This document shows, piece after piece, positions 7,909 through 15,954 of a stretch of DNA of 56,882 bases (positions within the stretch are counted from its first letter, which is position 1; each line of letters begins with the position of its first letter). Made by a program: the position numbers and the translations under genes. The stretch covers positions 1 to 56,882 of the forward strand of contig JAPLNP010000235.1 of the NCBI GenBank assembly GCA_026401055.1, given 5' to 3'. The notes beneath the pieces are model-generated. The model ran no database searches. It was not told the DNA's origin and worked only from the letters and a program-made list of their open reading frames with translations. The stretch comes from Planctomycetia bacterium. GTDB lineage: Bacteria > Planctomycetota > Planctomycetia > Pirellulales > Thermoguttaceae.

Positions 7909-9192
7909 TCAGTTGCCGGCCAAGACACGGCGACCCTTGGCGATGGCCGGTTTCCGCGTCGATTCCGTCATTTTGTAGATTTCGTCCCACATCGCCTCGT
8001 CGGCCGCCGTCCACTGGCGACCGCGACGGGGCATCGCCTTCGCGGCGGTCTCGTAGAGCTTGCGCTTGCCAAAACCCTTGGTCACCACGCCCTCGAGAAA
8101 CCAGGCGAAGCTCGGAATGAACTTCGGCAGGGGCTTGCCGGTCGCCGCGATCAGGGTCATCGCGCCGACGTAGGCGCCCGTGTTGAACAACGTGCCGATG
8201 GAGGTCTTCGAATGGTCGCCGATGAGCGAGCCGACCTTGGTCGAGCCGGTGTCGATGGGCGTGCGGCCGTCGAGCGTGACCGAAACGCTCGAGTAGTCGT
8301 TCTTCAAGTCGCTGTTGGTCGTCAGCGCGCCCAGGTTGACCCACTCGCCGACGTACGCATGGCCGAGAAAGCCGTCGTGGTACTTGTTCGAGTAGCCCTG
8401 GATGATCGACTCCTCGACCTCGCCGCCGACTCGGCAGACCGGGCCGATCGACATGCCCTCGCGGCACTTGGCGCCCAGCAGGATCGACTTCTTGCCGACG
8501 TAGCAGGGCCCTTCGATCCGCGTGAAGGGATGGACCTCGACGCCCTCGTCGAGATAGATCGGCCCGTGCTCGGCGTCGAGCACGACCATCGGATGGACCA
8601 ACGCGCCCTTGCCGATGAAGACGTCGCCTCGGCCGCCGCGGATGGCGTTTGGCTGTTCGACGGTGCCCTCGATGCCGCTGCGGCCCGCGGCGGCGAAGTC
8701 CTTGGTCAATTGCCCGGGATTGGCCAGCACGAGGTCCCAGACGTACTTCCAGACGGGCACTTCGCAGTCGCAGGTCCCGAAAGCCGTCTTGGCCGACTCG
8801 ATCAAGGCGTCGATCGACCCCGTGTTCAGCTTGCCGAGGTCCTCCTTGGCGACGCGGACCACAAGGCAATCGCCGTCGGCGTCGAACTTGACGCGGCTGG
8901 GCCCGACCGGCTCGCACGTGAACTCCTCGGCTCGGACGTTGCCGGCCACGATCAACAGATCATCGCCCGCGAGGCTCGCCGGATCGTTGACCGGCCAGGC
9001 GGTTTGGGCCCGATAGGCGTCGGCCATGTACGGCGGCACGAAGCAGGCCACGTCCGCCGCGCCGATCTTCGCCACGAGTTTCTCGCCCAGCGTGGTGATC
9101 CCGCAGCGCAGCTCCCAAATCGGCCGGCTCAGCGCCAGCGGATAGAAATGGAAACGCTTCGCGGTCGGTTGATCCAGAAGAACAAGTCGCAT
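7909..9192 (-). CDS. GlmU-like putative sugar nucleotidyltransferase/acyltransferase
   Basis: 427 aa. The N-terminal part (FYPLALSRPIWELRCGITTLGEK) matches the degenerate nucleotidyltransferase domain of the GlmU-like family found in planctomycetes and Bacteroidetes. The C-terminal half is a left-handed beta-helix with hexapeptide repeats (GDVFIGKGALVHPMVVLDAE, VGSLIGDHSKTSIGTLFNTG). Proteins of this family are assigned to UDP-GlcNAc or other sugar-nucleotide synthesis. The gene follows nagB, which interconverts glucosamine-6-P and fructose-6-P, and this supports an amino-sugar role. The canonical pyrophosphorylase loop is not obvious, so the exact reaction is uncertain. Confidence 0.75.
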   Translation of the reverse strand: MRLVLLDQPTAKRFHFYPLALSRPIWELRCGITTLGEKLVAKIGAADVACFVPPYMADAYRAQTAWPVNDPASLAGDDLLIVAGNVRAEEFTCEPVGPSRVKFDADGDCLVVRVAKEDLGKLNTGSIDALIESAKTAFGTCDCEVPVWKYVWDLVLANPGQLTKDFAAAGRSGIEGTVEQPNAIRGGRGDVFIGKGALVHPMVVLDAEHGPIYLDEGVEVHPFTRIEGPCYVGKKSILLGAKCREGMSIGPVCRVGGEVEESIIQGYSNKYHDGFLGHAYVGEWVNLGALTTNSDLKNDYSSVSVTLDGRTPIDTGSTKVGSLIGDHSKTSIGTLFNTGAYVGAMTLIAATGKPLPKFIPSFAWFLEGVVTKGFGKRKLYETAAKAMPRRGRQWTAADEAMWDEIYKMTESTRKPAIAKGRRVLAGN

Positions 9193-9249
9193 CGAGGAAA
9201 CTCCTTGGCCATGCTTCGCAATGACGACGGCGCGGGGACGAACGATCTC

Positions 9250-10026
9250 CTACGGCGCGTTGACCATCTTCTCCTGGATCCACTCGTAGTATTCGAGCAT
9301 CTTGAGGTTGCCGGCGGCGTCGCGGTCGATGATGGCCATCGTGCGGGGGTGCAACTGCAACGCGCTGGCCGTGATCATGCTGGTCACCGGGCCCTCGATC
9401 ATCGCGGCCACCGCCGCCGCCTTCGACCGGCCGTTGGCCAACACCAGGCACTGCCGCGCCTCGAGAATCGTGCCGACGCCCATCGTGATCGCGTATATCG
9501 GCACTTGTTCGGCCGAATCGAAGAACCGGGCGTTGTCGTCGATCGTCTGCTTGGCCAGGGTCTTGATGCGGGTGCGCGAGCCGAGCGAGCTGCTGGGCTC
9601 GTTGAACGCGATGTGGCCGTCGCCGCCGATCCCGAGAACCTGCAAGTCGATGCCGCCGGAGTCGACGATCTCCTGCTCGTACCAGCGGCAGAACGCCTCG
9701 TAGTTGTCCGTCGTGCCCGACGGAATGTAGACGTTTTGCGTCGGAATGTTGACGTGCTTGAAAAGATTCTCGTGCATGAAGTAGTGGTAGCTCTGCGGAT
9801 GGTCCTTCGTCAGGCCCACGTACTCGTCGAGATTGAAGGTCGTGACCTGGGAGAAGTCGAGACCCTCGTCCTTGTGCATGCGGACCAGTTCCTTGTAGAG
9901 CCCCAGCGGCGTCGAGCCGGTGGCCAGCCCGAGCACGGCGTCCGGCTTCGCGTTGAGAACCTTGGCCACGACGCGCGCGGCGACCCGGCTCATCTGCTCG
10001 GCATTGTCCTTGACGATGATTTCCAT
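9250..10026 (-). CDS. nagB: glucosamine-6-phosphate deaminase
   Basis: 258 aa, full length for the family. It converts glucosamine-6-phosphate to fructose-6-phosphate and ammonia in the cytoplasm. Family motifs: phosphate loop GLATGSTPLGLY, catalytic NLDEYVGL, GIGGDGHIAFNEP with the catalytic His, and the substrate loop SRTRIKTLA. It is the first gene of a four-gene minus-strand operon, followed after 57 bases by the GlmU-like gene. This suggests that amino-sugar flux is coupled to a sugar-nucleotide step. A promoter-like TTGACA-N17-CATACT lies about 240 bases upstream, leaving a long leader. Confidence 0.93.
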   Translation of the reverse strand: MEIIVKDNAEQMSRVAARVVAKVLNAKPDAVLGLATGSTPLGLYKELVRMHKDEGLDFSQVTTFNLDEYVGLTKDHPQSYHYFMHENLFKHVNIPTQNVYIPSGTTDNYEAFCRWYEQEIVDSGGIDLQVLGIGGDGHIAFNEPSSSLGSRTRIKTLAKQTIDDNARFFDSAEQVPIYAITMGVGTILEARQCLVLANGRSKAAAVAAMIEGPVTSMITASALQLHPRTMAIIDRDAAGNLKMLEYYEWIQEKMVNAP

Positions 10027-10272
10027 GACGCGACCTCGCCTTCTGAGGGTTCGATATTGGTGGCCGCCACGTTCGCGGCGGCTCGGCTATCCGCTGCCCG
10101 CGCAACGCACCACGGGCGTTGACTACCACGATGGAACGGAGCGAGGGGACGCACCCGGTCGGGGTCCGGGCTCGTCCTCGCACCCGGGGGCGTGCCTCAT
10201 GCGGCATCGGCGATCGGCCCGATTTCCCCCGATCCATTTTCAGGGAGCCGCCCAAGGACTGGGCGAACCCGG

Positions 10273-10301
10273 AGTATGCGGCCTGGCCCGCGCGTTGTCA
10301 A
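10273..10301 (-). promoter_or_regulatory. predicted promoter of the nagB operon
   Basis: On the minus strand: TTGACA (10301-10296), 17-base spacer, CATACT (10278-10273). Transcription would start near 10266, leaving a leader of about 240 bases before nagB. Confidence 0.5.
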
Positions 10302-10529
10302 GCGGCCGGCAGATTGAAAGAGCCTAATAGTGGGGTGCGCTACCATTATTGAGACGGATACAACCGGGCGAAATGCCGCAATCACCCCCCATTTTGCGCG
10401 TCTTTCCACCGGGTCGGTTCCGCCGACAGGGGGGCGCAACGGAAGACCGGCGTGCGGCCGTGCCCGGACGCGGAACCGGGAGACCGGAAATGGCGACAAC
10501 GGCACGAACGCTTGGCCCACGGCCGCAAC

Positions 10530-10558
10530 CGACCCCGCCGACGCAGTCGGCGGGCGTT
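10530..10558 (+). repeat. dispersed hairpin repeat family A, copy 1
   Basis: CGACCCCGCCGACGCAGTCG continuing GCGGGCGTT. The core is a 9-bp stem (CCCGCCGAC / GTCGGCGGG) with loop GCA, followed by CGTT. Four more copies lie at 14373, 22339, 24613 and 35362. Confidence 0.85.
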
Positions 10559-10596
10559 GATACAATCCCTGCCCCCTGGTCCCTGCTCCCTGCACC

Positions 10597-13071
10597 CTAG
10601 ATAAACAGATTGACGTTGCCGGCTTCGGCGTTTTGGAGATACGTTGCGACGCCGCCTTCTTCGACGCCGTCGAGAAGCTCCTCGCGGCGAATGCCCATCA
10701 GGTCCATGCTCATTGAGCAGGCGACCAGTCGGACGCCCGCGGCCCGGGCCTTTTCGATCAGCTCGGGCAACGAGTCGACGTTTTTCTTCCGCATGATCCC
10801 CTTAATCATCGCCAGGCCCATCCCGCCGAGGTGCATCTTCGACAGTCCGAGCCGGTCGGCGCCGCGGGGCATCATCCGGCCGAACATCCGCTCGACGAGG
10901 TTTTTTTGGACGGCGACGGGCTCGGCCCGGCGAAGCACGTTGAGGCCCCAGAACGTGAAGAACATCGTCACGTCGCTGCCCATGGCCGCCGCCCCGTTGG
11001 CGATGATGAACGCGGCCATCGCCTTGTCGAACTCGCCGCTGAAAACGACGATCGTCTTTTTCTTCGACATGGCGGCGGGCGCCGCGGCCGCGGCCGCCCG
11101 GGGAGCAGGCCGCTTGAGGACTGTCGCGCGGCAGGCCCCCTCGCTCGGCGTCACTTCCAGCAGTTCGTTGCCCGTGCTTTGGCACCATGCCACGACGTCC
11201 GCCGGAAAGCCCGGATCGGCCGCCGTGATCGCCAGCGCCTGGCCCACCTCGATGCCATCCAACTCCTCGCGCAGTCGCATGATGGGCCCCGGACATTGAA
11301 GAGACCGGGCGTCGACCTCTTTGACCACCTTGGTCGAACGATCTTTGGCCGGCGGGGGTTCGGCCTCGGCGTCGTCGTGCATCTCGCGCGGCGCCGCCTC
11401 GCCCATGGGCAACTGCCCCACGGCGGCCTGATACGTCTTGTAGCCGCCGCTGAGATTGCGGCACGAGAAGCCGTTGAGCGAGAGGATGCGGCACGCCAGA
11501 TAGCCGCGAAGTCCCGCCTGGCAAAACGCGAGAATCTCCTTGTCGCGAGGCACTTCGTCCAGCCGCTCGCGCAACTGGTCCAATGGGATGTTATTGGCCC
11601 CGGGGACGGTGCCGGCGAGCAGTTCGTCCGGATTGCGGACGTCCAGAATCCACTGGTTCTCCGCCGGGTCGATCACGTTTTCGACGTGGCAAATCCGCGA
11701 GTCGCCGTCCAACACGTTCGTGGCCACGAAACCGGCGTAGTTGATCGGGTCCTTCGCCGAGCCGTAAGGCGGGGCGTAGCAAAGCTCCTCGTCCGCCAGG
11801 TCGCGGACCCCGAGCCCGGCCCGAATCGCCACCGCCAACACGTCGATCCGCTTGTCCACCCCGTCCGCCCCGACCGCCTGCGCCCCGAGAACCTTCCCTG
11901 TTTCCGGGTGGAACAACAGCTTCAGACTCAGCGGCATCGCCCCAGGGTAATACGCGGCGTGACTCGACGGATGCACGTAAACCTTCTCGTAAGCCATGCC
12001 CGCACGCTTCAAGGCTTTCTCGCTCATGCCGGTCATCCCGATCGCCAGATCGAAGACCTTGCAGATCGCCGTACCCTGGCTGTCCTTGTACACACTCTTG
12101 CGGCCCAGCGCGTTGTCCGCCGCGATGCGGCCCTGGCGATTGGCCGGACCGGCCAGCGGAATCAGCGCCTTGTTGCCGCCGACAAGGTCGCTCACTTCGA
12201 CCGCGTCGCCCACCGCAAAGATGTTCGGGTCACTCGTGCGCATGTGCCGATCGACCGCGATGCCCCCGGTCGGGCCGATCTCCAGGCCACACTCGCGGGC
12301 GAGCGTCGTCTCGGGCCGGACGCCCACGGCGAGGATCACGATCGCCCCCTCGACCGATTCGCCGTCGCTTAAGAGCACACGGAGCCGGTCGCCCTCGCGA
12401 GCGATCGCGGTGACCGACGTCCCCAGACGAAGATCGACGCCGTGAAACCGGAGTTGCTGATGGATCGGCGCGACCATCTCCGGATCGGCGGCGATGAAGA
12501 CCTGCTTGGCCAACTCGACCAACGTCACCTCGATGCCGCGATCCCGAAACGCCTCGGCCATCTCCAGCCCGATATACCCGGCGCCGACGATCACGGCGTG
12601 ACCGGACCCAAGCTGGTCGACCGCCTGCTTGATCCGGTCGGTATCGGCGAGACTCCGCAGCGTGAACACGCCAGGACCAGCCGCCCCGGGAATCCGCGGG
12701 CGCACGGGCTCCGCCCCGGGGCTGAGGATCAAGGCGTCATACGCCTCGGCGGTCTCCTCCTGGCTGTCGCGGTCCCGGACGATCACCTGTCGCGCATCGC
12801 GGTCGATCCGCACGACCTCCGATCGGGTCCGCGCGTCGACGCGATACCGGCGACGGAAGCTCTCGGGCGTTTGCACCAAGAGCCGCTTTCGCTCCTCGAT
12901 CGTCCCGCCGATGTAGTACGGCAGACCGCAGTTGGCGAACGAGATGTCGTCGCCCCGCTCGAACATGACGATCTCGACTTCCTCGGAGAGCCGTCTCGCC
13001 CGGGCCGCCGCCGAAGCACCTCCGGCCACTCCGCCGACGATCAGAATTCGCTTATGCTTGGACTCGGACAT
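10597..13071 (-). CDS. CoA-disulfide reductase-like flavoprotein fused to rhodanese, TusA and DsrE2-like domains
   Basis: 824 aa, four modules. (1) Residues ~1-450: FAD/NAD(P)-disulfide oxidoreductase with dinucleotide motif IVGGVAGGAS and the CoA-disulfide-reductase Cys in NCGLPYY (Cys48). (2) ~455-555: rhodanese with catalytic Cys517 in FCQAGLRGY. (3) ~585-655: TusA with CPGP (Cys593). (4) ~665-824: DsrE/DsrF-like, with FFTFWGLNVLRR and CSMSMDLMG. Each module is known to bind, reduce or relay persulfide sulfur, so the protein probably reduces CoA- or protein-persulfides or polysulfide in the cytoplasm. ATG 13071 was chosen because AAGGAG lies 7 bases upstream; a GTG six bases earlier is too close to that site. 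The gene begins 2 bases after the ArsR-family stop, so the two are coupled. The electron donor and physiological sulfur source are not shown. Confidence 0.88.
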   Translation of the reverse strand: MSESKHKRILIVGGVAGGASAAARARRLSEEVEIVMFERGDDISFANCGLPYYIGGTIEERKRLLVQTPESFRRRYRVDARTRSEVVRIDRDARQVIVRDRDSQEETAEAYDALILSPGAEPVRPRIPGAAGPGVFTLRSLADTDRIKQAVDQLGSGHAVIVGAGYIGLEMAEAFRDRGIEVTLVELAKQVFIAADPEMVAPIHQQLRFHGVDLRLGTSVTAIAREGDRLRVLLSDGESVEGAIVILAVGVRPETTLARECGLEIGPTGGIAVDRHMRTSDPNIFAVGDAVEVSDLVGGNKALIPLAGPANRQGRIAADNALGRKSVYKDSQGTAICKVFDLAIGMTGMSEKALKRAGMAYEKVYVHPSSHAAYYPGAMPLSLKLLFHPETGKVLGAQAVGADGVDKRIDVLAVAIRAGLGVRDLADEELCYAPPYGSAKDPINYAGFVATNVLDGDSRICHVENVIDPAENQWILDVRNPDELLAGTVPGANNIPLDQLRERLDEVPRDKEILAFCQAGLRGYLACRILSLNGFSCRNLSGGYKTYQAAVGQLPMGEAAPREMHDDAEAEPPPAKDRSTKVVKEVDARSLQCPGPIMRLREELDGIEVGQALAITAADPGFPADVVAWCQSTGNELLEVTPSEGACRATVLKRPAPRAAAAAAPAAMSKKKTIVVFSGEFDKAMAAFIIANGAAAMGSDVTMFFTFWGLNVLRRAEPVAVQKNLVERMFGRMMPRGADRLGLSKMHLGGMGLAMIKGIMRKKNVDSLPELIEKARAAGVRLVACSMSMDLMGIRREELLDGVEEGGVATYLQNAEAGNVNLFI

Positions 13072-13073
13072 TC

Positions 13074-13370
13074 TCACTCTCCTTCCTGACAGGTTGCGCG
13101 GATGCAGCCGATGAGCCTGGGCAACGTCGGATGGGCAATCTTGTAGTAGACCGCTTTGCCCCGACGTTCACTCGCCAGGAGTCCGTAGCCCTGTAGCCGC
13201 CGCAGGTGCTCGCAGGCCTGGGCGGGCGGCAGTTGGCACATCTCGGCGATTTCATGGACGGGAAACTCCCCCTGCATGAGGATCTCGACCATCCGGAGAC
13301 GAACCGGATGCGCCATGATCCTCAAGCACTCCGCGGCCGTGGCCAGCGTGTCGCATGGCAGTAGTTCCAT
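13074..13370 (-). CDS. ArsR/SmtB-family repressor, candidate persulfide or redox sensor
   Basis: 98 aa winged helix (AHPVRLRMVEIL; recognition helix PAQACEHLRRLQGYGLL; wing SERRGKAVYYKI). It contains six cysteines: C6, C15, C45, C53, C89 and C94. The pair near the recognition helix and the pair at the C-terminus are reminiscent of the two-Cys arrangement of SqrR/BigR sulfide sensors, but the exact spacing differs, so this is inference. It lies directly upstream of the persulfide-handling fusion gene and probably represses itself and that gene. The promoter 13416-13443 contains a direct repeat suitable as operator. Confidence 0.85.
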   Translation of the reverse strand: MELLPCDTLATAAECLRIMAHPVRLRMVEILMQGEFPVHEIAEMCQLPPAQACEHLRRLQGYGLLASERRGKAVYYKIAHPTLPRLIGCIRATCQEGE

Positions 13371-13415
13371 GACAGTCGTTTCCCCTCATCTGCTAGTCTC
13401 GTCGCCCCACTAATA

Positions 13416-13443
13416 AACATATCGAAACCTATCGACTTGTCAA
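13416..13443 (-). promoter_or_regulatory. promoter and direct-repeat candidate operator of the arsR-persulfide operon
   Basis: On the minus strand: TTGACA (13443-13438), 16-base spacer, TATGTT (13421-13416). On the plus strand TATCGA occurs twice, at 13420-13425 and 13430-13435, 10 bp apart. That puts both copies on the same helix face inside the promoter, a good position for an autorepressor. Confidence 0.6.
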
Positions 13444-13594
13444 GGTTAAATTGACGGTGGGATTCGCTCCGCTCAGCCCGCCCTTCAGTTCGCGGGTCAA
13501 TTTGTCCGAAATAGGAAGGATGTGAGGCTTCGCGCTGTTTTTCCGGTTTTGCGGCGGGCGGTGATCCGTCGCCTGGGCATGAAGGGAGTCAGAA

Positions 13595-14287
13595 ATGGAC
13601 AGGAGACGTTTTCTGCGTCGCTGTGCGTTGGGAACATTGGGGTTGTCGTTCCTTACCCCTTACTGGGGATGCCGGGGGCGACAGACCGCCCAAGTGATGG
13701 CTCCCGAGGAGCCCAGCATGGTCGGCAGCCACACCGCCGGGGCCGAGACTTACCTCCCGCTGATCGACACCGCGGTGGCCAGCCTGCTTGACCGGCACTG
13801 CCAGGGCGTCCAGCCGGCCAGTTTCAACCAACAGCAGCCGCCGCAGCCGCCCGTGGCGATGCGGATCTGCTTCGTCGGCGTCGAGAACAAGAGCGCCGAG
13901 GAGATCGGCGACTTCAAGGACCAGATCTACCAGCAGATCGACACGCGGATCGTCCAGTCGCAGGTCTGCTCGCCCGTCAGTCGCCGGTTCGTCGAGGCGG
14001 GCCTTCGCGAGACGCGGCTGCGGCCCGACGAACTGTTCGTCCCCGATAACATGCAGCGTTTCACCGATGCGATGTGGCGACAGGGCCAGCCGTTCGACTA
14101 CCTGCTTTACGCCACGATCACCTCGGGCACGACGCAGAGCAATCGCGACTATCAACGCGATTACCTGCTGACGCTCGAAATGGTCGACGTCCGCAACGGT
14201 CAGTACGACAAGGAATCGGCCACGCTCCGCAAGGGCTACAACCGGTCGGTCATCGCCAAAGTCCGGAACTTCAATCCGTTCCAGTGA
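13595..14287 (+). CDS. LpoB-like (COG3417) lipoprotein, putative penicillin-binding protein activator
   Basis: 230 aa. The N-terminus has RRRFLRR, a hydrophobic stretch and Cys26 in PYWGC, consistent with a lipoprotein, possibly Tat-exported. Residues ~85-230 match the LpoB fold: RICFVGVENKSAEEIGDFKD, the amphipathic DQIYQQIDTRI, and YLLTLEMVD near the C-terminus. In Proteobacteria LpoB activates PBP1b; in planctomycetes such a role is plausible but not shown. It is followed by a COG3014-type lipoprotein gene 156 bases downstream, an association also seen in other bacteria. The spacer holds a GGTCAGC tandem repeat and repeat family A. Confidence 0.8.
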   Translation: MDRRRFLRRCALGTLGLSFLTPYWGCRGRQTAQVMAPEEPSMVGSHTAGAETYLPLIDTAVASLLDRHCQGVQPASFNQQQPPQPPVAMRICFVGVENKSAEEIGDFKDQIYQQIDTRIVQSQVCSPVSRRFVEAGLRETRLRPDELFVPDNMQRFTDAMWRQGQPFDYLLYATITSGTTQSNRDYQRDYLLTLEMVDVRNGQYDKESATLRKGYNRSVIAKVRNFNPFQ

Positions 14288-14290
14288 GAA

Positions 14291-14365
14291 GTTGACGGTT
14301 GACGGTTGACGGTTAACAGTGGTCAGCGGTCAGCGGTCAGCGGTCGGTGGTCAGTGGTCAGTGGA
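14291..14365. repeat. low-complexity tandem repeat (TTGACGG / GGTCAGC units)
   Basis: Units of TTGACGG (three copies) and then GGTCAGC/GGTCAGT (about six copies) in tandem between the two lipoprotein genes. This looks like slippage-generated spacer, and similar tracts occur elsewhere in the window in reverse orientation. Confidence 0.75.
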
Positions 14366-14372
14366 TTGTTCA

Positions 14373-14401
14373 AACGCCCGCCGACTGCGTCGGCGGGGTC
14401 G
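14373..14401 (-). repeat. dispersed hairpin repeat family A, copy 2
   Basis: AACGCCCGCCGACTGCGTCG continuing GCGGGGTCG: an exact inverse of the copy at 10530 over the 9-bp stem and loop. It lies between the LpoB-like and COG3014-like genes. Confidence 0.85.
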
Positions 14402-14443
14402 GGGCCAGTTGTCAGTGACTAGCGGTGAGAGAAGGGCAGCGAG

Positions 14444-15820
14444 ATGCGCCACAGGCTCTGTCTATTAGCCTTGCTCTCGGGCGTTGTCGCCGGCGCGACG
14501 ATACTCTCCGGCTGCGCGACCCATGCCGATCGACTGCGTGACGTTCGGCAGCAGTTTTGCTCGGGCGATCTCGACGCCGCCGCCGCGACGATCGACCGCG
14601 ACATCCAGCGACATCGCGGCGAAGCCGACGTTTGGAGACTCGAACGGGCGATGGTCGATCTGGCCGCCGGGCGACCCCGGCAGGCCGAGCAGACCCTTCG
14701 CGAGGTCCGCGACCGCTTCGACCACTTCGAGCAGCAGAGCCTCGGCGAGTCCGCACTGGTGATGGTCACCGACGACAACCGCTCCGCCTATGCCGGCGAA
14801 GACTACGAAAAGGTCCTCGTGCGGGCGATGCTGGCGCTGTCAAACCTGATGGGCGACGGCGGCGACGCGACCGCCTACGCCTTGCAGGTCACCCAGAAGC
14901 AGAACGACATCATCGAGGCCGGCGGCGTCGAGGGCGGCGAAAACCCCAAGCTGGCCTACAAACGCCTCGCCTTGGGCGCCTACGTTCACGGCATTCTGCG
15001 CGAAGAGACCCACACGGACTACGACGACGTAGAGCGATCGATGGTCAAGGTGGTCAGTTGGGAGCCCGGTTTCCGGCCCGGCCACGCCGACCTCGAGCGT
15101 GCCCGGCACGGCCATCACAGTGCCGCGGGTAACGGCGTGCTCTACGTCTTCACGCTTGTCGGACGCGGCCCGTACAAGGAGGAGACGCTCGAAATCCCCA
15201 GCACGGTCGCCCTGTTGGTGGCCGATCGGATCCTGAGCGCCAACGGCCGGCACACGCTGCCGCCGACGATCGCCCCGATCAGGGTCCCCAAGGTCGTGCT
15301 GGATTCCAGCCCGGTCCGGGCCGTGCAGGTCTCGATCGACGGGCGGCCCGCCGGCATGACCGAGACGATCACCGACGTCGGCCAGTTAGCCCAGCAACAG
15401 TACGAGGCGATTTATCCCGAGGTGATCGGCCGGGCGGTGGCTCGCCGGGTCGTGAAGAAGGGGATTATTTACGCGGGCAAGGAGGTTGTCCAGGTCGAGC
15501 GGAATTCGCTGGCCAACTTCGCGCTGGACGCGGCGGGGGTTGCGTGGGAAGCCACCGAGACGGCCGACACCCGATGCTGGGGACTGCTGCCCGACCGGAT
15601 CCAAGTCGCGCGGATCGAGCTTCCCGCTGGGATGCACCAAGTCGGACTCCAGGCGGCCGGCGCCGGCGGCCCGTTGGGCACGCTGCGGGGCGCCCCCGTC
15701 GAGATTGCCGACGGCCGCAACACCTACATGCTCGCCTGGTTTCCCGACAACCAACTGGTGGGCCAAATCCTGACCAGCCGGCAGGCCGCGGGCCAGGCTC
15801 AAACCGAGCTGCGGCCGTAA
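14444..15820 (+). CDS. COG3014-like lipoprotein
   Basis: 458 aa. Signal peptide with lipobox LSGC (Cys24). The N-terminal half is helical and tetratricopeptide-like (DAAAATIDRDIQRHRGEADV, RQAEQTLREVRDRF), followed by AYAGEDYEKVLVRAMLALSN, a segment characteristic of the COG3014 family. The central part (NGVLYVFTLVGRGPYKEE, PIRVPKVV) is also family-like. Function is unknown; the gene commonly neighbours LpoB- or CsgG-like lipoprotein genes, which suggests a shared envelope complex. It is probably co-transcribed with the LpoB-like gene despite a 156-base repeat-filled gap. Confidence 0.78.
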   Translation: MRHRLCLLALLSGVVAGATILSGCATHADRLRDVRQQFCSGDLDAAAATIDRDIQRHRGEADVWRLERAMVDLAAGRPRQAEQTLREVRDRFDHFEQQSLGESALVMVTDDNRSAYAGEDYEKVLVRAMLALSNLMGDGGDATAYALQVTQKQNDIIEAGGVEGGENPKLAYKRLALGAYVHGILREETHTDYDDVERSMVKVVSWEPGFRPGHADLERARHGHHSAAGNGVLYVFTLVGRGPYKEETLEIPSTVALLVADRILSANGRHTLPPTIAPIRVPKVVLDSSPVRAVQVSIDGRPAGMTETITDVGQLAQQQYEAIYPEVIGRAVARRVVKKGIIYAGKEVVQVERNSLANFALDAAGVAWEATETADTRCWGLLPDRIQVARIELPAGMHQVGLQAAGAGGPLGTLRGAPVEIADGRNTYMLAWFPDNQLVGQILTSRQAAGQAQTELRP

Positions 15821-15941
15821 GGTGCGGTCCGAGGCGGCGTGGTTCTCGCGGTCCCACGGCGCTGATCCAGCCTGTCCCGTCTGCAACTCAGCGTTTCCGC
15901 GTGAATTCCCTTGAGAGGGGGTAGGCATCGCCGAGGAAACA

Positions 15942-15954
15942 ATGCATAATGCAT
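15942..15954 (+). promoter_or_regulatory. candidate GntR operator overlapping the regulator's start codon
   Basis: ATGCATAATGCAT: two ATGCAT half-sites flanking a single base. Its reverse complement ATGCATTATGCAT is at 16696-16708. The two sites bracket the gntR-type gene and are the only occurrences I noticed in the window. Confidence 0.6.

Larger units (their letters stand above)
10027..10596. other. nagB upstream region with promoter and repeats
   Basis: No supported gene. It holds the predicted nagB promoter (10273-10301, minus), a ~240-base leader, one copy of repeat family A (10530-10558) and a CCCTG-rich low-complexity run (about 10561-10600) that ends at the stop of the next gene. 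The open frames here are not protein-like. Confidence 0.5.

Noticed and set aside
8212-10122. 636-codon plus-strand frame across the GlmU-like and nagB genes
   Set aside because: It spans two well-identified minus-strand genes and their gap, so it is a shadow.
14291-14365. CRISPR-like or operator array of GGTCAGC units
   Set aside because: Units are 7 bases and contiguous with no spacers, so a slippage tract is more likely.
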